Source of the DNA: Novosphingobium sp. BW1
GTDB taxonomy: Bacteria; Pseudomonadota; Alphaproteobacteria; Sphingomonadales; Sphingomonadaceae
Assembly: GCF_008107685.1 (NCBI RefSeq)
Contig: NZ_VIRF01000088.1
Span: forward strand, 42,470-106,469
Direction: 5' to 3'
DNA length: 64,000 nt
Made by a program: the position numbers and the translations under genes. The notes beneath the pieces are model-generated. The model did no database searches. It had not been told where the DNA came from and was given only the letters and a program-made list of their open reading frames with translations. Of this stretch, positions 50,517 through 59,439 are shown piece after piece (the stretch's first letter is position 1; each line of letters begins with the position of its first letter).

Positions 50517-51179
50517 ATGAATGAGCCAGTCACTCCCCTTCACGAGGTGCGCGAAAGCATCGCGCACGCGGCCCGTATCGCCCAGCGCGAGACCTCGGGC
50601 ATTGAACTCATCGCCATTTCCAAGACGCACGGTGTGGATGCGATCCGGCCGTTGATCGCGGAGGGCCAGCGCGTGTTCGGCGAAAACCGTGTGCAGGAAG
50701 CGCAGGAAAAGTGGCCCGAGCTGCGCGAGGACTACGCCGATCTGGTGCTCCACCTCGTCGGCCAGCTTCAGTCGAACAAGGCCGAGGACGCGGTCGCGCT
50801 GTTTGATTGCATCCACTCGCTCGACCGCCCCTCGCTGGTCAGCGCACTGGGCAAGGCGATGGCGAAGGCCGGGCGCAAGGTACCCTGCTTCGTGCAAGTC
50901 AATATCGGCGATGAGGACCAGAAGGGCGGCTGCGCCATTGCGGACGTGCCGGCGCTGCTGGAGGCCGCGCGCGAGGCCGAGATTCCGGTGATCGGCCTGA
51001 TGTGCGTGCCGCCGCTCGGCATTGAGGCGGCGCCCTTCTTTGCGCTTCTCGCCAAGATCGCGCAGGACAACGGCCTCGACCAGCTCTCGATGGGCATGAG
51101 CGGCGACTTCGAGACCGCGATCATGCTGGGCGCGACCCACGTGCGCGTCGGCTCGGCGCTGTTCGGCGCGCGCGACTGA
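50517..51179 (+). CDS. YggS-family PLP-binding protein
   Basis: A 220-residue protein that keeps free pyridoxal phosphate in balance. The PLP lysine is in IELIAISKTHGVDAI near residue 38, followed by FGENRVQEAQEKWPEL, HLVGQLQSNKAEDAV, VQVNIGDEDQKGG and SMGMSGDFETAIMLGATHVRVGSALFG. Length and fold are those of the single-domain alanine-racemase-like family. Start at ATG 50517. Confidence 0.95.
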   Translation: MNEPVTPLHEVRESIAHAARIAQRETSGIELIAISKTHGVDAIRPLIAEGQRVFGENRVQEAQEKWPELREDYADLVLHLVGQLQSNKAEDAVALFDCIHSLDRPSLVSALGKAMAKAGRKVPCFVQVNIGDEDQKGGCAIADVPALLEAAREAEIPVIGLMCVPPLGIEAAPFFALLAKIAQDNGLDQLSMGMSGDFETAIMLGATHVRVGSALFGARD

Positions 51180-51210
51180 GCCGGAGCGCGCTCCTTGGCT
51201 GAGCGCCGGT

Positions 51211-51840
51211 TTAGCTGCGTGCGGTCAGGAGCGCGATTCCGAAGGCCACGAACAGGCCGCCGGTCAGCTTGTTGAAGAGGTTCTTGACGCTGGGGCGCTC
51301 CAGAACCTGACCCATCGAGCGCCCGCCCAGTGCATAGGTCATGTACCAGAAGCTCTCGATCACCGCGAAAGTGGCGAGCAGCACCGCGAACTGCGGGCCA
51401 GTGGGCTGTGCAGGGTCGATGAACTGGGGCAGCAGAGCCGCGGCAAATAGGATTGCCTTGGGGTTGCTCAGCGAAATCGCGAGGCCGCCCCGGTAGAGTG
51501 CCCCTGCACCGAGCCGTGCCGGGGGCAAGTTATTCTCGGCGACATCCAGCATGCCCGCCCGGGTGAGCCAGGCCTTGATCCCGAGGTACACGAGGTAAGC
51601 CGCGCCCGCATAGCGCAACGCCGTGAACAGTCCGGGCACCGCCACCAGCAGGGTCGACAGTCCCGCGACCGACGCGGTCAGCAGGATCATCAGCCCCGAA
51701 AGGCAGCCCGCCATCGCCGCGAACGTGCGCGCCAGGCCGAAGTCGACACTGCGCGTCAGGATATGCAGCATGTTGGGGCCAGGCGTGGCGCTGATCGCGA
51801 AGACGGTCAGGGCAAAGAGCCACCAGGTGTGGAGGGTCAT
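51211..51840 (-). CDS. LysE-family amino acid exporter
   Basis: A 209-residue inner-membrane protein with about six helices. Its LysE/RhtB signature is TPGPNMLHILTRSVDFGLARTFAAMAGCLSG near residues 18-48, followed by YAGAAYLVYLGIKAWLTR and ISLSNPKAILFAAALLPQF. It should export amino acids or homoserine lactones. ATG 51840 was chosen; it follows pyk after 78 bp with a hairpin between. Confidence 0.9.
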   Translation of the reverse strand: MTLHTWWLFALTVFAISATPGPNMLHILTRSVDFGLARTFAAMAGCLSGLMILLTASVAGLSTLLVAVPGLFTALRYAGAAYLVYLGIKAWLTRAGMLDVAENNLPPARLGAGALYRGGLAISLSNPKAILFAAALLPQFIDPAQPTGPQFAVLLATFAVIESFWYMTYALGGRSMGQVLERPSVKNLFNKLTGGLFVAFGIALLTARS

Positions 51841-51865
51841 TTCGAGAGTTCCGCGCAAACGACAA

Positions 51866-51898
51866 CGCCGCGCCGGAGAGCGGATCCCCGGCGCGGCG
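51866..51898 (-). terminator. hairpin after pyruvate kinase
   Basis: A perfect 11-bp GC stem (51866-51876 with 51888-51898) lies 20 bp after the pyk stop on the minus strand. Only a weak GTTGTCGTTT follows, so it is a probable rather than certain terminator. Confidence 0.55.
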
Positions 51899-51918
51899 CT
51901 GCGGCATGTGATGGGCTA

Positions 51919-53400
51919 TCAGTTGGGCGTGTCGAGCTCGTTGCCCGTCAGGGTCACGATGTGCAGCAGGTTGGTCGAGCCCTTGGTGCCGAAGGGTACG
52001 CCTGCGAGCACCACCAGCTTGGTTCCGGCCGCGCCGAAGCCGTGGCGCAGCGCCATGCGCTTGCCCTTGGCGATCATTTCTTCAAAGGAGCCGATGTCGC
52101 GCGTCATCACCGTGTGCGCGCCCCACAGGAGGGCCCCGCGCCGGGCGGTTTCCTGGCTGGGGGTAAGCACCAGCATGGGGGCTGCCGGACGTTCGCGCGC
52201 GACGCGGCGCGCCGAGATGCCCGAGCCTGTGAAGACGATGATGCCTTCGATGGGGAGCGTGTCGGCGATCTGCGCGCACGAACCGGCGAGCGCGTCGGCG
52301 GTAGTCGCATCGAGTGGGGCCTTGGCGAGATGGATGCGCTCGCGGTAGGTGACATCGCTTTCCACCTTGACCGCGATGCGGTCCATGATGGTGACCGCTT
52401 CGACCGGCCAGTCGCCCGCCGCCGTCTCGGCCGAGAGCATGACCGCATCGGCGCCGTCGTAGACCGCGTTGGCGACGTCGGAGACTTCGGCGCGGGTGGG
52501 CGAGGGGCTCTTGATCATCGATTCGAGCATCTGCGTCGCGACCACGACCGGCTTGCCCCAGGCGCGGGTCTTTTCCACGATGTGCTTCTGGATCGGCGGC
52601 ACTTCCTCGGGGAGGAGTTCGACGCCCAGGTCGCCGCGCGCGACCATGATGCCATCGGAAATCTCAATGATCTCATCCAGGCTCTCGACCGCGGCGGGCT
52701 TTTCGATCTTGGCCATGAGCGAGCCCTTGGGGCCCATCAGGCGGCGCGCTTCGGCCACGTCTTCGGGACGCTGTACGAAAGAGAGGCCGATCCAGTCCGC
52801 GCCTTGATCCATCGCGAAGTCGAGGTCGCGGCGATCTTTTTCGGTCAGCGCCGGGATCGGGACGAGCGCATCGGGCACGTTCACGCCCTTGCGGTCCGAG
52901 ATCGGCCCGCCGACTTCGGCGCTGCACAGGATCTCGTCCGTTTCGGCCCGGATCACGCGCAGCTGCAGCTTGCCGTCGTCGATCAGCAGGCGCTGGCCCT
53001 TGGTTAGGATGCCGAAGAGCTCGGGGTGGGGCAGGCACACGCGTTCGTCGTTGCCTGGCGCAGGATCGCGATCGAGCGTGAAGTGCGCGCCATGCCTGAT
53101 GAAGGCCTTGCCGCCTTCGAACGTGCCCACGCGCAGCTTGGGCCCTTGCAGGTCGCACAGGATCGCGATCGGACGCATCAGGTCCTTTTCCACCGCGCGC
53201 ACGTTGGCGATGGTCTCGCGGTGGGTGTCATGGTCGCCATGGCTCATGTTCACGCGGAAGGCGTCGGCCCCGCGCTGGATCAGCTTGGCGATGGTCTCCT
53301 TGTCACGGCTGGCCGGGCCCAGCGTGGCCAGGATCTTGACCTTGCGCTGGCGCTTGATGCCACGGTGATGCGGAGAACGACGGTAGGGGATGCTTGCCAA
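51919..53400 (-). CDS. pyk: pyruvate kinase
   Basis: A 493-residue glycolytic enzyme converting phosphoenolpyruvate and ADP to pyruvate and ATP. KILATLGPASRDKETIAKLIQRGADAFRVNMSHG is the N-terminal barrel; the catalytic lysine is in GSLMAKIEKPAAVESLDEII, and GIMVARGDLGVELLPEEVPPIQKHIV and VATQMLESMIKSPSPTRAEVSDVANAVYDGADAVMLSAE hold metal and substrate residues. The C-terminal allosteric domain is complete. It is divergent from DUF1244 with 77 bp between. Confidence 0.97.
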   Translation of the reverse strand: MASIPYRRSPHHRGIKRQRKVKILATLGPASRDKETIAKLIQRGADAFRVNMSHGDHDTHRETIANVRAVEKDLMRPIAILCDLQGPKLRVGTFEGGKAFIRHGAHFTLDRDPAPGNDERVCLPHPELFGILTKGQRLLIDDGKLQLRVIRAETDEILCSAEVGGPISDRKGVNVPDALVPIPALTEKDRRDLDFAMDQGADWIGLSFVQRPEDVAEARRLMGPKGSLMAKIEKPAAVESLDEIIEISDGIMVARGDLGVELLPEEVPPIQKHIVEKTRAWGKPVVVATQMLESMIKSPSPTRAEVSDVANAVYDGADAVMLSAETAAGDWPVEAVTIMDRIAVKVESDVTYRERIHLAKAPLDATTADALAGSCAQIADTLPIEGIIVFTGSGISARRVARERPAAPMLVLTPSQETARRGALLWGAHTVMTRDIGSFEEMIAKGKRMALRHGFGAAGTKLVVLAGVPFGTKGSTNLLHIVTLTGNELDTPN

Positions 53401-53477
53401 GTTTTTTCTGCCTCTTTCGAAACCCGCCGCCCATATGGCAAAGGGTGGCTCCTAAACCAAGATCGAACGGCAGGAAT

Positions 53478-53789
53478 ATGGACGAGAAAGCAACGATAGA
53501 CACGCTTGATGATGCAATTGCGGCAGCGGCGTTTCGCCGACTGGTGCATCATCTGCAACAGCGCCACGATGCCCAGAACATCGAACTCATGGGTTTGGCC
53601 GGCTTTTGCCGCAACTGCCTTGCCGACTGGATCCGCGATGCCGGCTTCGAGGGCGACAAGGCCGAGGCGCGCGCGGTGATTCATGGCATGCCCTTCGCCG
53701 AGTGGAAGGACAAATACCAGTCCGAGGCCACACCCGAGCAGCTGGCGCGCATGGAAGAGAGCCTGAAGAAGAACGCGCCGGGCCACTGA
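53478..53789 (+). CDS. DUF1244 protein
   Basis: A 103-residue DUF1244 protein: AAFRRLVHHLQQRHDAQNIELMGLAGFCRNCLADWIRDAG, then HGMPFAEWKDKYQSEATPEQLARME. The FCRNCL pair of cysteines is a family feature and may bind metal. Function is unknown. ATG 53478 fits the family start; 28 earlier codons are open. It is convergent with the AI-2E transporter gene. Confidence 0.92.
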   Translation: MDEKATIDTLDDAIAAAAFRRLVHHLQQRHDAQNIELMGLAGFCRNCLADWIRDAGFEGDKAEARAVIHGMPFAEWKDKYQSEATPEQLARMEESLKKNAPGH

Positions 53790-53814
53790 GCCCGCGGCGC
53801 GTCTGACCCCGGGG

Positions 53815-54879
53815 TCAGGCGTCTTCGGGCCCGATCTGCACGTCCTTGCCCAGCAGCGTCTTGATGTAGATACGCTGGACAAGGACGAAGGCGGTGATTG
53901 TGAGCGGGGAGGCGAGAAGAACGCCGAGGAAGCCGAACAGCATGCCCGCTGCCAGCACCGCGAAGAGCAGGATCGCGGGCGGGATGTTGACCGCCTGTTT
54001 CTGGATCATCGGCTGGAGCACGTTGCCCTGCAGCTGCTGCACCAGGAGATAGAGCAGGAGCGTCCACAGCGCCGTCATCGGCGAGACCGTGAAGGCGAGC
54101 AGTACGGCGGGGAAGCCGGCGATGACAGGGCCCAGCATGGGAATGACGTCGAGCAGGCCTGCCATGACGCCTAGGCCCGCGGCGGAAGGCACGCCAAGCA
54201 GTTCAAGCCCGATCCAGCTGAGGAGGGCAACCACGATGGAGGAGACGATCTGTCCCTTCATCCAGCCATTGAGGCCCATGCCCACATCGTCTAGCGCCTT
54301 GGCCGCTGTGGGTTCCGCGGCCTTGGGAATGAGCTTCAGTAGGCCGCGGCGGTAGAGGTCGGGATTGGCCGCCAGAAACACGGCTCCGGCCACCACCAGC
54401 ACGAGGTTGGTCAGCGTGCTGCCCATGGTCAGGACATAGACGCCCGCCTGCGAGAAGATTCCTGAGATCTGCTCGCGCCCTTGTTCAAGGGCATTGCGCA
54501 CCGTTTCGCCCAGGCCCAGGCTGTCCAGCAGGTCCTCGACGCGGGCGATGGCGCCCGGAATGGCGTCGCGGATCATGTCGAACTGGGCGGCGAGTTGCGC
54601 GCCGAAGAGGTAGAAAGCTCCGGCAAAGACACCGAGCAAGAGCAGCACGGCGAAGGTCAGGCAAATGCCCCGGCCCATTGGGGTGTGGCGGCAGATCACG
54701 CGGGTGATCGCATCGAAGACCACGCCCAATACGATCGCGGCAAAGACCAGCAGGAGGAAGCTGACCATGCGCACCAGCAGGAGGGCGACGCCGATGATCG
54801 CCAGCGCAGTGACGATTGCCATGGCAACTTTCGAAGGTGTCCAGTGCGGTGCGCTGTGGTGCGCGGTGGGGCCTTCCAT
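53815..54879 (-). CDS. AI-2E family transporter
   Basis: A 354-residue inner-membrane permease with about eight helices. LLLVRMVSFLLLVFAAIVLGVVFDAITRVI lies at the start, and VVALLSWIGLELLGVPSAAGLGVMAGLLDVIPMLGPVIAGFPAVLLAF and LLVQQLQGNVLQPMIQKQAVNIPPAILLFAVLAAGMLFGFLGVLLA are typical. The family was named for a quorum-signal exporter but many members are Na+/H+ antiporters or unknown. ATG 54879 was chosen. Confidence 0.92.
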   Translation of the reverse strand: MEGPTAHHSAPHWTPSKVAMAIVTALAIIGVALLLVRMVSFLLLVFAAIVLGVVFDAITRVICRHTPMGRGICLTFAVLLLLGVFAGAFYLFGAQLAAQFDMIRDAIPGAIARVEDLLDSLGLGETVRNALEQGREQISGIFSQAGVYVLTMGSTLTNLVLVVAGAVFLAANPDLYRRGLLKLIPKAAEPTAAKALDDVGMGLNGWMKGQIVSSIVVALLSWIGLELLGVPSAAGLGVMAGLLDVIPMLGPVIAGFPAVLLAFTVSPMTALWTLLLYLLVQQLQGNVLQPMIQKQAVNIPPAILLFAVLAAGMLFGFLGVLLASPLTITAFVLVQRIYIKTLLGKDVQIGPEDA

Positions 54880-54958
54880 GGCCGCTTCCCTTTCGTATTT
54901 TCCGTGGAGGTTCGAGGGGCAAACCACGGGGCCTTCTAGATGTTCCGGCAGGTGCGCT

Positions 54959-56083
54959 TCAGGCGGGCAGCAGACGGGCTCTGGAAAGATGGCTGACGAA
55001 GGCGGAACGCGCCGCTTCGAGAGTGAAAGCAAGCAGAGCCGTCTGGGCCAGCAACGAGGCCAAGATGAGAAGCGAGTGGCGTCCTGCGTAGATCCATTCC
55101 TGCGCAAGGTAGGTGCACAGGAATGGGTGGATCAGCCAGAGGGGAAGCGAATGCTGCCCCAGCCACGCGAGGGGCGCGCGGGACGCAGGCGTACGCCCGC
55201 ACGCGATGAGGGAAGGGAGCGCCAACGGGCAGGCGACGATCAGAAAGGGGGTAAGTACCTTGGGAGCGGCGGTCTCGATAAGAAGGAAGCCTGCGCCAAG
55301 AACAAGCGATGCGCCCATCGCAAGGCGGCCAAGGTTAGCTCTACCCCTTGGCAGAGGCCGCATTTCCATGCGCGCGAAGGCCATTCCATACGCGAAAGGC
55401 AACTGCCAAATGAGCAGGTTCGTGAATGAGAAAAGCGCCGGATTGAGCTGGCGTCCGTCGAGAAACGCGCCGGACAGGAAGGCCAGCAGAGCCAGACCAA
55501 TTAGCCAGGGCAACCGCTTGGTTAAACGGGCAAGAATGGGAAAGAGAAGGATGAGCGCCAGATAGGTTTGTGCGAACCACCATTCGTAAACGAGCGGCTT
55601 GCCCAGCGTGAAGAGCCCTTGCAGGCTTAGGTGCCCAGCGATGCTGGCAAGGCGCTCGTCGCCAGGCGTGAGAGAGGGCAAGGTCAGGACCAGCAAGCCC
55701 GCCAAGGCAAAATAGAAGGCGTATGTGCCGAGAAAACGTCCCGCCTTTCTGAGGTGCCGTTGCCATATGTCGGGCGCGGCGGCCCCTTGCATAAATCCGT
55801 AGCCGGAGAGGAAGATGAAGACCGCGACGCAGATCTTGCCGAGGCGTCCCACATGGTACTCCAGCGGCAAGGCTGCGAGCAAAGGTTCGAAAGAACTGGG
55901 CGGGCGGATCAGCGTGGGCAGGGCGAACAGGTGATGCGTGAACATCAGGAGGATGGCGATCCCCTTGATCGCGTTCGCATCGGCACGGGAAATGAGGGGC
56001 TGGTGCCCTCCGGCGAAGCCCTGATCCTGCGTTTGCTCAGGCGCGATACCGCAAGGATGTGCGCGAGCCACTGTGTCTTCCAT
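54959..56083 (-). CDS. acyltransferase 3-type membrane protein
   Basis: A 374-residue membrane protein with about ten helices. ISRADANAIKGIAILLMFTHHLFALP and VGRLGKICVAVFIFLSGYGFMQG are the family N-terminal features, with the likely catalytic histidine in FTHH. It should O-acylate a surface polysaccharide or lipid; the target is unknown. Start at 56083 is by family resemblance. It precedes the AI-2E gene by 79 bp and is on its own. Confidence 0.85.
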   Translation of the reverse strand: MEDTVARAHPCGIAPEQTQDQGFAGGHQPLISRADANAIKGIAILLMFTHHLFALPTLIRPPSSFEPLLAALPLEYHVGRLGKICVAVFIFLSGYGFMQGAAAPDIWQRHLRKAGRFLGTYAFYFALAGLLVLTLPSLTPGDERLASIAGHLSLQGLFTLGKPLVYEWWFAQTYLALILLFPILARLTKRLPWLIGLALLAFLSGAFLDGRQLNPALFSFTNLLIWQLPFAYGMAFARMEMRPLPRGRANLGRLAMGASLVLGAGFLLIETAAPKVLTPFLIVACPLALPSLIACGRTPASRAPLAWLGQHSLPLWLIHPFLCTYLAQEWIYAGRHSLLILASLLAQTALLAFTLEAARSAFVSHLSRARLLPA

Positions 56084-56298
56084 CGCCACCCCCCGAAAGC
56101 GCGCATGTGATGGTGCAGGGTATGTCGGAGAGGGCGGTGCGCGGTATGCGAACTGCATCCGTTTTCGCGCACGGTGGGTCTTGAATAGGCTATCCACAGG
56201 ATCACCTTTTGCGCAAAGGCGGCGCAGCGGCTATCAGCCGGCGCCCGTTCGCCTTGGCGACACCCGATTCTCAAAACTTCTTTCGGAGCTGAAATTCC

Positions 56299-56535
56299 AT
56301 GGCCGAAACTGCCGACGACCGCCTTCGCCTGCTGATCGAACGCATCGAGCGTCTCGAAGAGGAAAAGAAGGGTATCTCGGACGACATCCGCGACGTGTAC
56401 AACGAGGCCAAGGCTGTCGGCTACGACGTCAAGATCATGCGCCAGATCGTGCGCCTGCGTAAGATGAAGCCCGACGACCGTCGCGAGATGGACATGGTGC
56501 TCGAGACCTACCGCAGCGCGCTCGGTCTCGACTGA
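56299..56535 (+). CDS. gapR: GapR (DUF2312), nucleoid-associated protein
   Basis: A 78-residue coiled-coil protein: ADDRLRLLIERIERLEEEKKGISDDIRDVYNEAKAVGYDVKIMRQIVRLRKMKPDDRREMDMVLETYRSALGLD. The sequence follows GapR closely; in Caulobacter it clamps overtwisted DNA ahead of replication and transcription. The lysines and arginines that line the DNA channel are present. Its gene is a single unit with 215 bp upstream. Confidence 0.94.
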   Translation: MAETADDRLRLLIERIERLEEEKKGISDDIRDVYNEAKAVGYDVKIMRQIVRLRKMKPDDRREMDMVLETYRSALGLD

Positions 56536-56543
56536 TCCGGTTG

Positions 56544-56574
56544 GGAGCACCGGGGCGCTCGCCCCGGCGGCTCC
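56544..56574. terminator. hairpin between gapR and the CPBP protease gene
   Basis: A nested stem (GGAGC/GCTCC outside, CCGGGG/CCCCGG inside) lies between the two convergent stops. There is no T-tract, so it is a probable shared terminator. Confidence 0.5.
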
Positions 56575-57309
56575 TTACATTCCCGCGAGAAAGGCCAGCG
56601 CCATTGTCGCGGCATTGGCACCTGCGTGCTGGAGCATCCCTGCGCCCACGCCCAGTCTCTGGCGGGTATAGCCCAGCATGATCCCGGCCCACAGCTGGGG
56701 CAGCACCAGCAGCGCGGTCAGCGCCGAGGCGTTGCCGTAGTTGAAGATGTGAATCCCTGCGAAGACCAGCGCGGCCAGCCAGTAGATCACGGGGTAGCCG
56801 CTGCGGAACCATCCGGGCGCCGAACGAGGGCGTAGCGCGAACCAGCCCACCCCCGCGATGAGTGCCAGACCCAGCAGACCCCCGGCGATCCACAAGGGGC
56901 CAAGCCCATGGGCCTGCTCCGCAATCACGATGGCACCCAGAAGTCCGCTGCCCAGCAGCCACAGCGCGCGCGGGCGCCCGCTCTGCCACCCCCGAAACAG
57001 CACTTCCTCGATGATCGGCGCGGCAATCACCGTGACGGGCAGCAGCCATCCGGCTGGCAACTGGTCGAAGGCGTCGGGCGGCGTCAGGCCAAGCTGGCGC
57101 TGGATGAGCGCGGTCAGCGGCAGGGTGACCAGCAGCAGCACCGCTACATGCAGGGCATAGAGGACGCCCAGCACCTTCCAGCTGGAAAGGTGACGCAAAC
57201 CTTCCGGCACGAGCACGCGCGGGCGGCGCACGAAGAGGGCAAGGTCGGCCAGAATGGCGGCGATGCCGGGCGAGGCGGCGTTTGCCAGGGGAACCGTTGG
57301 GCGTGTCAT
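56575..57309 (-). CDS. CPBP (CAAX/Rce1-like) intramembrane metalloprotease
   Basis: A 244-residue membrane protein with about six helices. Motif 1 is APIIEEVLFRGWQSG near residue 98, with the double glutamate; motif 2 is ALVFAGIHIFNYGNASALTAL, with the histidine. Bacterial members cleave prenylated or bacteriocin-like peptides, or act in immunity, but the substrate here is unknown. It is convergent with gapR. Confidence 0.9.
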   Translation of the reverse strand: MTRPTVPLANAASPGIAAILADLALFVRRPRVLVPEGLRHLSSWKVLGVLYALHVAVLLLVTLPLTALIQRQLGLTPPDAFDQLPAGWLLPVTVIAAPIIEEVLFRGWQSGRPRALWLLGSGLLGAIVIAEQAHGLGPLWIAGGLLGLALIAGVGWFALRPRSAPGWFRSGYPVIYWLAALVFAGIHIFNYGNASALTALLVLPQLWAGIMLGYTRQRLGVGAGMLQHAGANAATMALAFLAGM

Positions 57310-57406
57310 TGGCTATCTCCTGACCGATAGGTCCTTGCCAAAGCGTTGTGTTCCCGCTGCATTTCGGGAATGGCTTGGATCACGCACATAGATGGGAGCC
57401 TTGCCG

Positions 57407-57724
57407 ATGATTGTCACCACCACGCCGCTTATCGAGGGCCAGCCTGTTCAGCAGTACTTCGGCATCGTAACCGGGGAAGTCATCGTGGGCGCCAACATCT
57501 TTCGCGATCTCTTCGCCTCGATCACCGATATCGTGGGCGGCCGCTCGGGCAAGTACGAGCAGGTCCTCCAGCGCGCCCGCAAGGAGGCGCTCGCCGAAAT
57601 GGAAGCCGAGGCCGCGCGGCTGGGCGGTAATGCGGTGATCGGGGTCGACATCGACTACGAGACGATCGGCAAGACCGGCTCGATGTTGATGGTCAGCTGT
57701 TCGGGGACGGCCGTGCGGATTTGA
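57407..57724 (+). CDS. YbjQ/UPF0145 family protein
   Basis: A 105-residue protein: MIVTTTPLIEGQPVQQYFGIVTGEVIVGANIFRDLFASITDIVGGRSGKYEQVLQRARKEAL, then LGGNAVIGVDIDYETIG, typical of the heavy-metal-binding-like UPF0145 family. It forms pentamers in structures; the function is unknown. ATG 57407 agrees with the family; an earlier in-frame start at 57392 is weaker. Confidence 0.9.
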   Translation: MIVTTTPLIEGQPVQQYFGIVTGEVIVGANIFRDLFASITDIVGGRSGKYEQVLQRARKEALAEMEAEAARLGGNAVIGVDIDYETIGKTGSMLMVSCSGTAVRI

Positions 57725-57754
57725 TCCGCGCGCGTCCCGGTCCTCGCCTGCCAC

Positions 57755-58135
57755 TTAGGCGCTGACCCGGGCTTCCTCCTGGCACCGATCGAAGTCGGTA
57801 CGCGCGGCATCGACCTGCGCCATGTTGTCGATCGTCCAGAGATAGAGCGCCTTGAAGGGCGGTAGGAGCGATTGGCCCAGTGGGGTCAGGCTGTATTCCA
57901 CGGCCACCGGCGCTGCCGGAATTACCTGGCGCTTGACGAGGCCATTACGCTCCAGCTTGCGCAGGCATTGCGTCAGGGATTTCTGGGTCACGCCTTCCAG
58001 GTAGCGCTTGATTGCGTTGAAGCGTACCGGTCCGTGGTCGAGGACGGTGAGGACCATCATCGACCACTTGTCCGCGATCTGCTCGAACAGCTTGCGGCTG
58101 GGGCAGTCGACAGAGAAATGCTGGCACACGGGCAT
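57755..58135 (-). CDS. HxlR-family regulator
   Basis: A 126-residue winged-helix regulator. CPSRKLFEQIADKWSMMVLTVLDHGPVRFNAIKRYLEGVTQKSLTQCLRKLERNGLVKRQV is the HxlR DNA-binding domain. Several cysteines (C4, C11, C56) could make it redox or electrophile responsive, as in YodB/CatR-like proteins. It is divergent from an Old Yellow Enzyme gene with two palindromes between, so it probably represses that gene and itself. Confidence 0.92.
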   Translation of the reverse strand: MPVCQHFSVDCPSRKLFEQIADKWSMMVLTVLDHGPVRFNAIKRYLEGVTQKSLTQCLRKLERNGLVKRQVIPAAPVAVEYSLTPLGQSLLPPFKALYLWTIDNMAQVDAARTDFDRCQEEARVSA

Positions 58136-58170
58136 GGCGAAACTCGCAGGTAGACGGTTGGTCGAGGGGT

Positions 58171-58188
58171 GGTATCCTTGAGGATACC
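58171..58188. promoter_or_regulatory. HxlR operator candidate 1
   Basis: A perfect palindrome GGTATCC-TTGA-GGATACC, 36 bp upstream of the HxlR gene start. Its half-site GGTATC recurs in the second palindrome. Confidence 0.6.
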
Positions 58189-58217
58189 TGGCGAATTGAA
58201 GGTGCGTTCTTGAACTC

Positions 58218-58236
58218 AGGTATCAAAGATATACCT
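58218..58236. promoter_or_regulatory. HxlR operator candidate 2
   Basis: An imperfect palindrome AGGTATC-AAAGA-TATACCT, 56 bp upstream of the Old Yellow Enzyme start. Centres of the two sites lie about 47 bp apart. Confidence 0.6.
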
Positions 58237-58291
58237 AGGCGGCTCTTCGAGCAATCTCTCCCCCGATCCTTGTTCCGATGGAGCCTCTCCC

Positions 58292-59410
58292 ATGAGCACA
58301 TCCGCCACCGACATCCTGTTCCAGCCCTTCCAGCGCGGCGGCCTCGAACTTGCCAACCGCATCGTCATGGCACCCATGACTCGCTCGTTCGCCGAAAATG
58401 GCATCGTCGGCCCTGAGCAGGCGGCCTACTATGCACGTCGGGCCGAGGGCGGGGTGGGCCTGATCCTCTCCGAAGGGACCGTGATCGACCGCCCCAATTC
58501 GCGCAACGAGCCGGGCATTCCTTTCTTCCACGGCGAGGACGCGCTCACAGGCTGGAAGGGCGTGCTGGATGCGGTCCACGCCGCAGGTGGCCGCATGGGC
58601 CCGCAAATCTGGCACACCGGCTCCACGCGCGGCATGAGCGGCTGGGAGCCGGAAACCCCGGTCGAGAGCCCTTCGGGCCTCGTCGGTCCCGGGGATCCGC
58701 GCGGCAAGGCCATGAGCGAAGAGGACATCGCCGACACCGTTGCCGCCTTTGCGCGGGCCGCGGCCGATGCCAAGCGCCTGGGCTTCGACACGGTCGAACT
58801 TCATGGCGCGCACGGCTATCTTATTGACCAGTTCTTCTGGGACGGCACCAACCATCGTGAGGATCGCTATGGCGGCGCGACGATTGCCGAGCGTTCGCGT
58901 ATGGCCGCCGAAGTAGTCGCGGCCGTGCGCGAGGCGATCGGCCCGGACCTTCCGCTTATCCTGCGTCTCAGCCAGTGGAAGCAGCAGGATTATACGGCGA
59001 AACTTGCCACCACGCCTGCCGAAATGACATCCTGGCTGGCTCCGCTCGTTGATGCGGGCGCGAATGTTCTGCACTGCTCGCAGCGCCGCTTCTGGGAGCC
59101 CGAGTTCCCCGAGATCGACGGCGAGCAGGGCCTGAACTTCGCTGGCTGGGCCAAGAAGCTCACCGGCGCGACCACGATCAGCGTCGGCTCGGTCGGCCTT
59201 TCGGGCGAATTCCTTGCTGCGTTCGGGGGCGAGACGTCCAAGGCTACGGGCCTTGAGCAACTGACCGCGCGCATGGAGCGCGACGAGTTCGACCTCATCG
59301 CCATCGGCCGTGCGCTCATTTCCAACCCCGACTGGGTCGCCAAGGTGCGCGGCGGCGATGCGGACGGCCTCAAGGGCTTCGATCCGGCCGCGCTCGCCGA
59401 ATTGGTCTGA
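58292..59410 (+). CDS. Old Yellow Enzyme-family alkene reductase
   Basis: A 372-residue FMN-dependent reductase of electrophilic alkenes, nitro or quinone compounds. It has LFQPFQRGGLELANRIVMAPMTRSFA at the N-terminus, IGPQIWHTGSTRG-like MGPQIWHTGSTRG, and the substrate-binding motif VELHGAHGYLIDQFFWDGTNHREDRYGG. FDLIAIGRALISNPDWVAKVR is the phosphate site. It is a NemA/xenobiotic reductase type, probably induced by reactive electrophiles via the divergent HxlR gene. Confidence 0.95.
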   Translation: MSTSATDILFQPFQRGGLELANRIVMAPMTRSFAENGIVGPEQAAYYARRAEGGVGLILSEGTVIDRPNSRNEPGIPFFHGEDALTGWKGVLDAVHAAGGRMGPQIWHTGSTRGMSGWEPETPVESPSGLVGPGDPRGKAMSEEDIADTVAAFARAAADAKRLGFDTVELHGAHGYLIDQFFWDGTNHREDRYGGATIAERSRMAAEVVAAVREAIGPDLPLILRLSQWKQQDYTAKLATTPAEMTSWLAPLVDAGANVLHCSQRRFWEPEFPEIDGEQGLNFAGWAKKLTGATTISVGSVGLSGEFLAAFGGETSKATGLEQLTARMERDEFDLIAIGRALISNPDWVAKVRGGDADGLKGFDPAALAELV

Positions 59411-59439
59411 GCGCAGAAGGGCGAAGAAGACGTTTCCAA

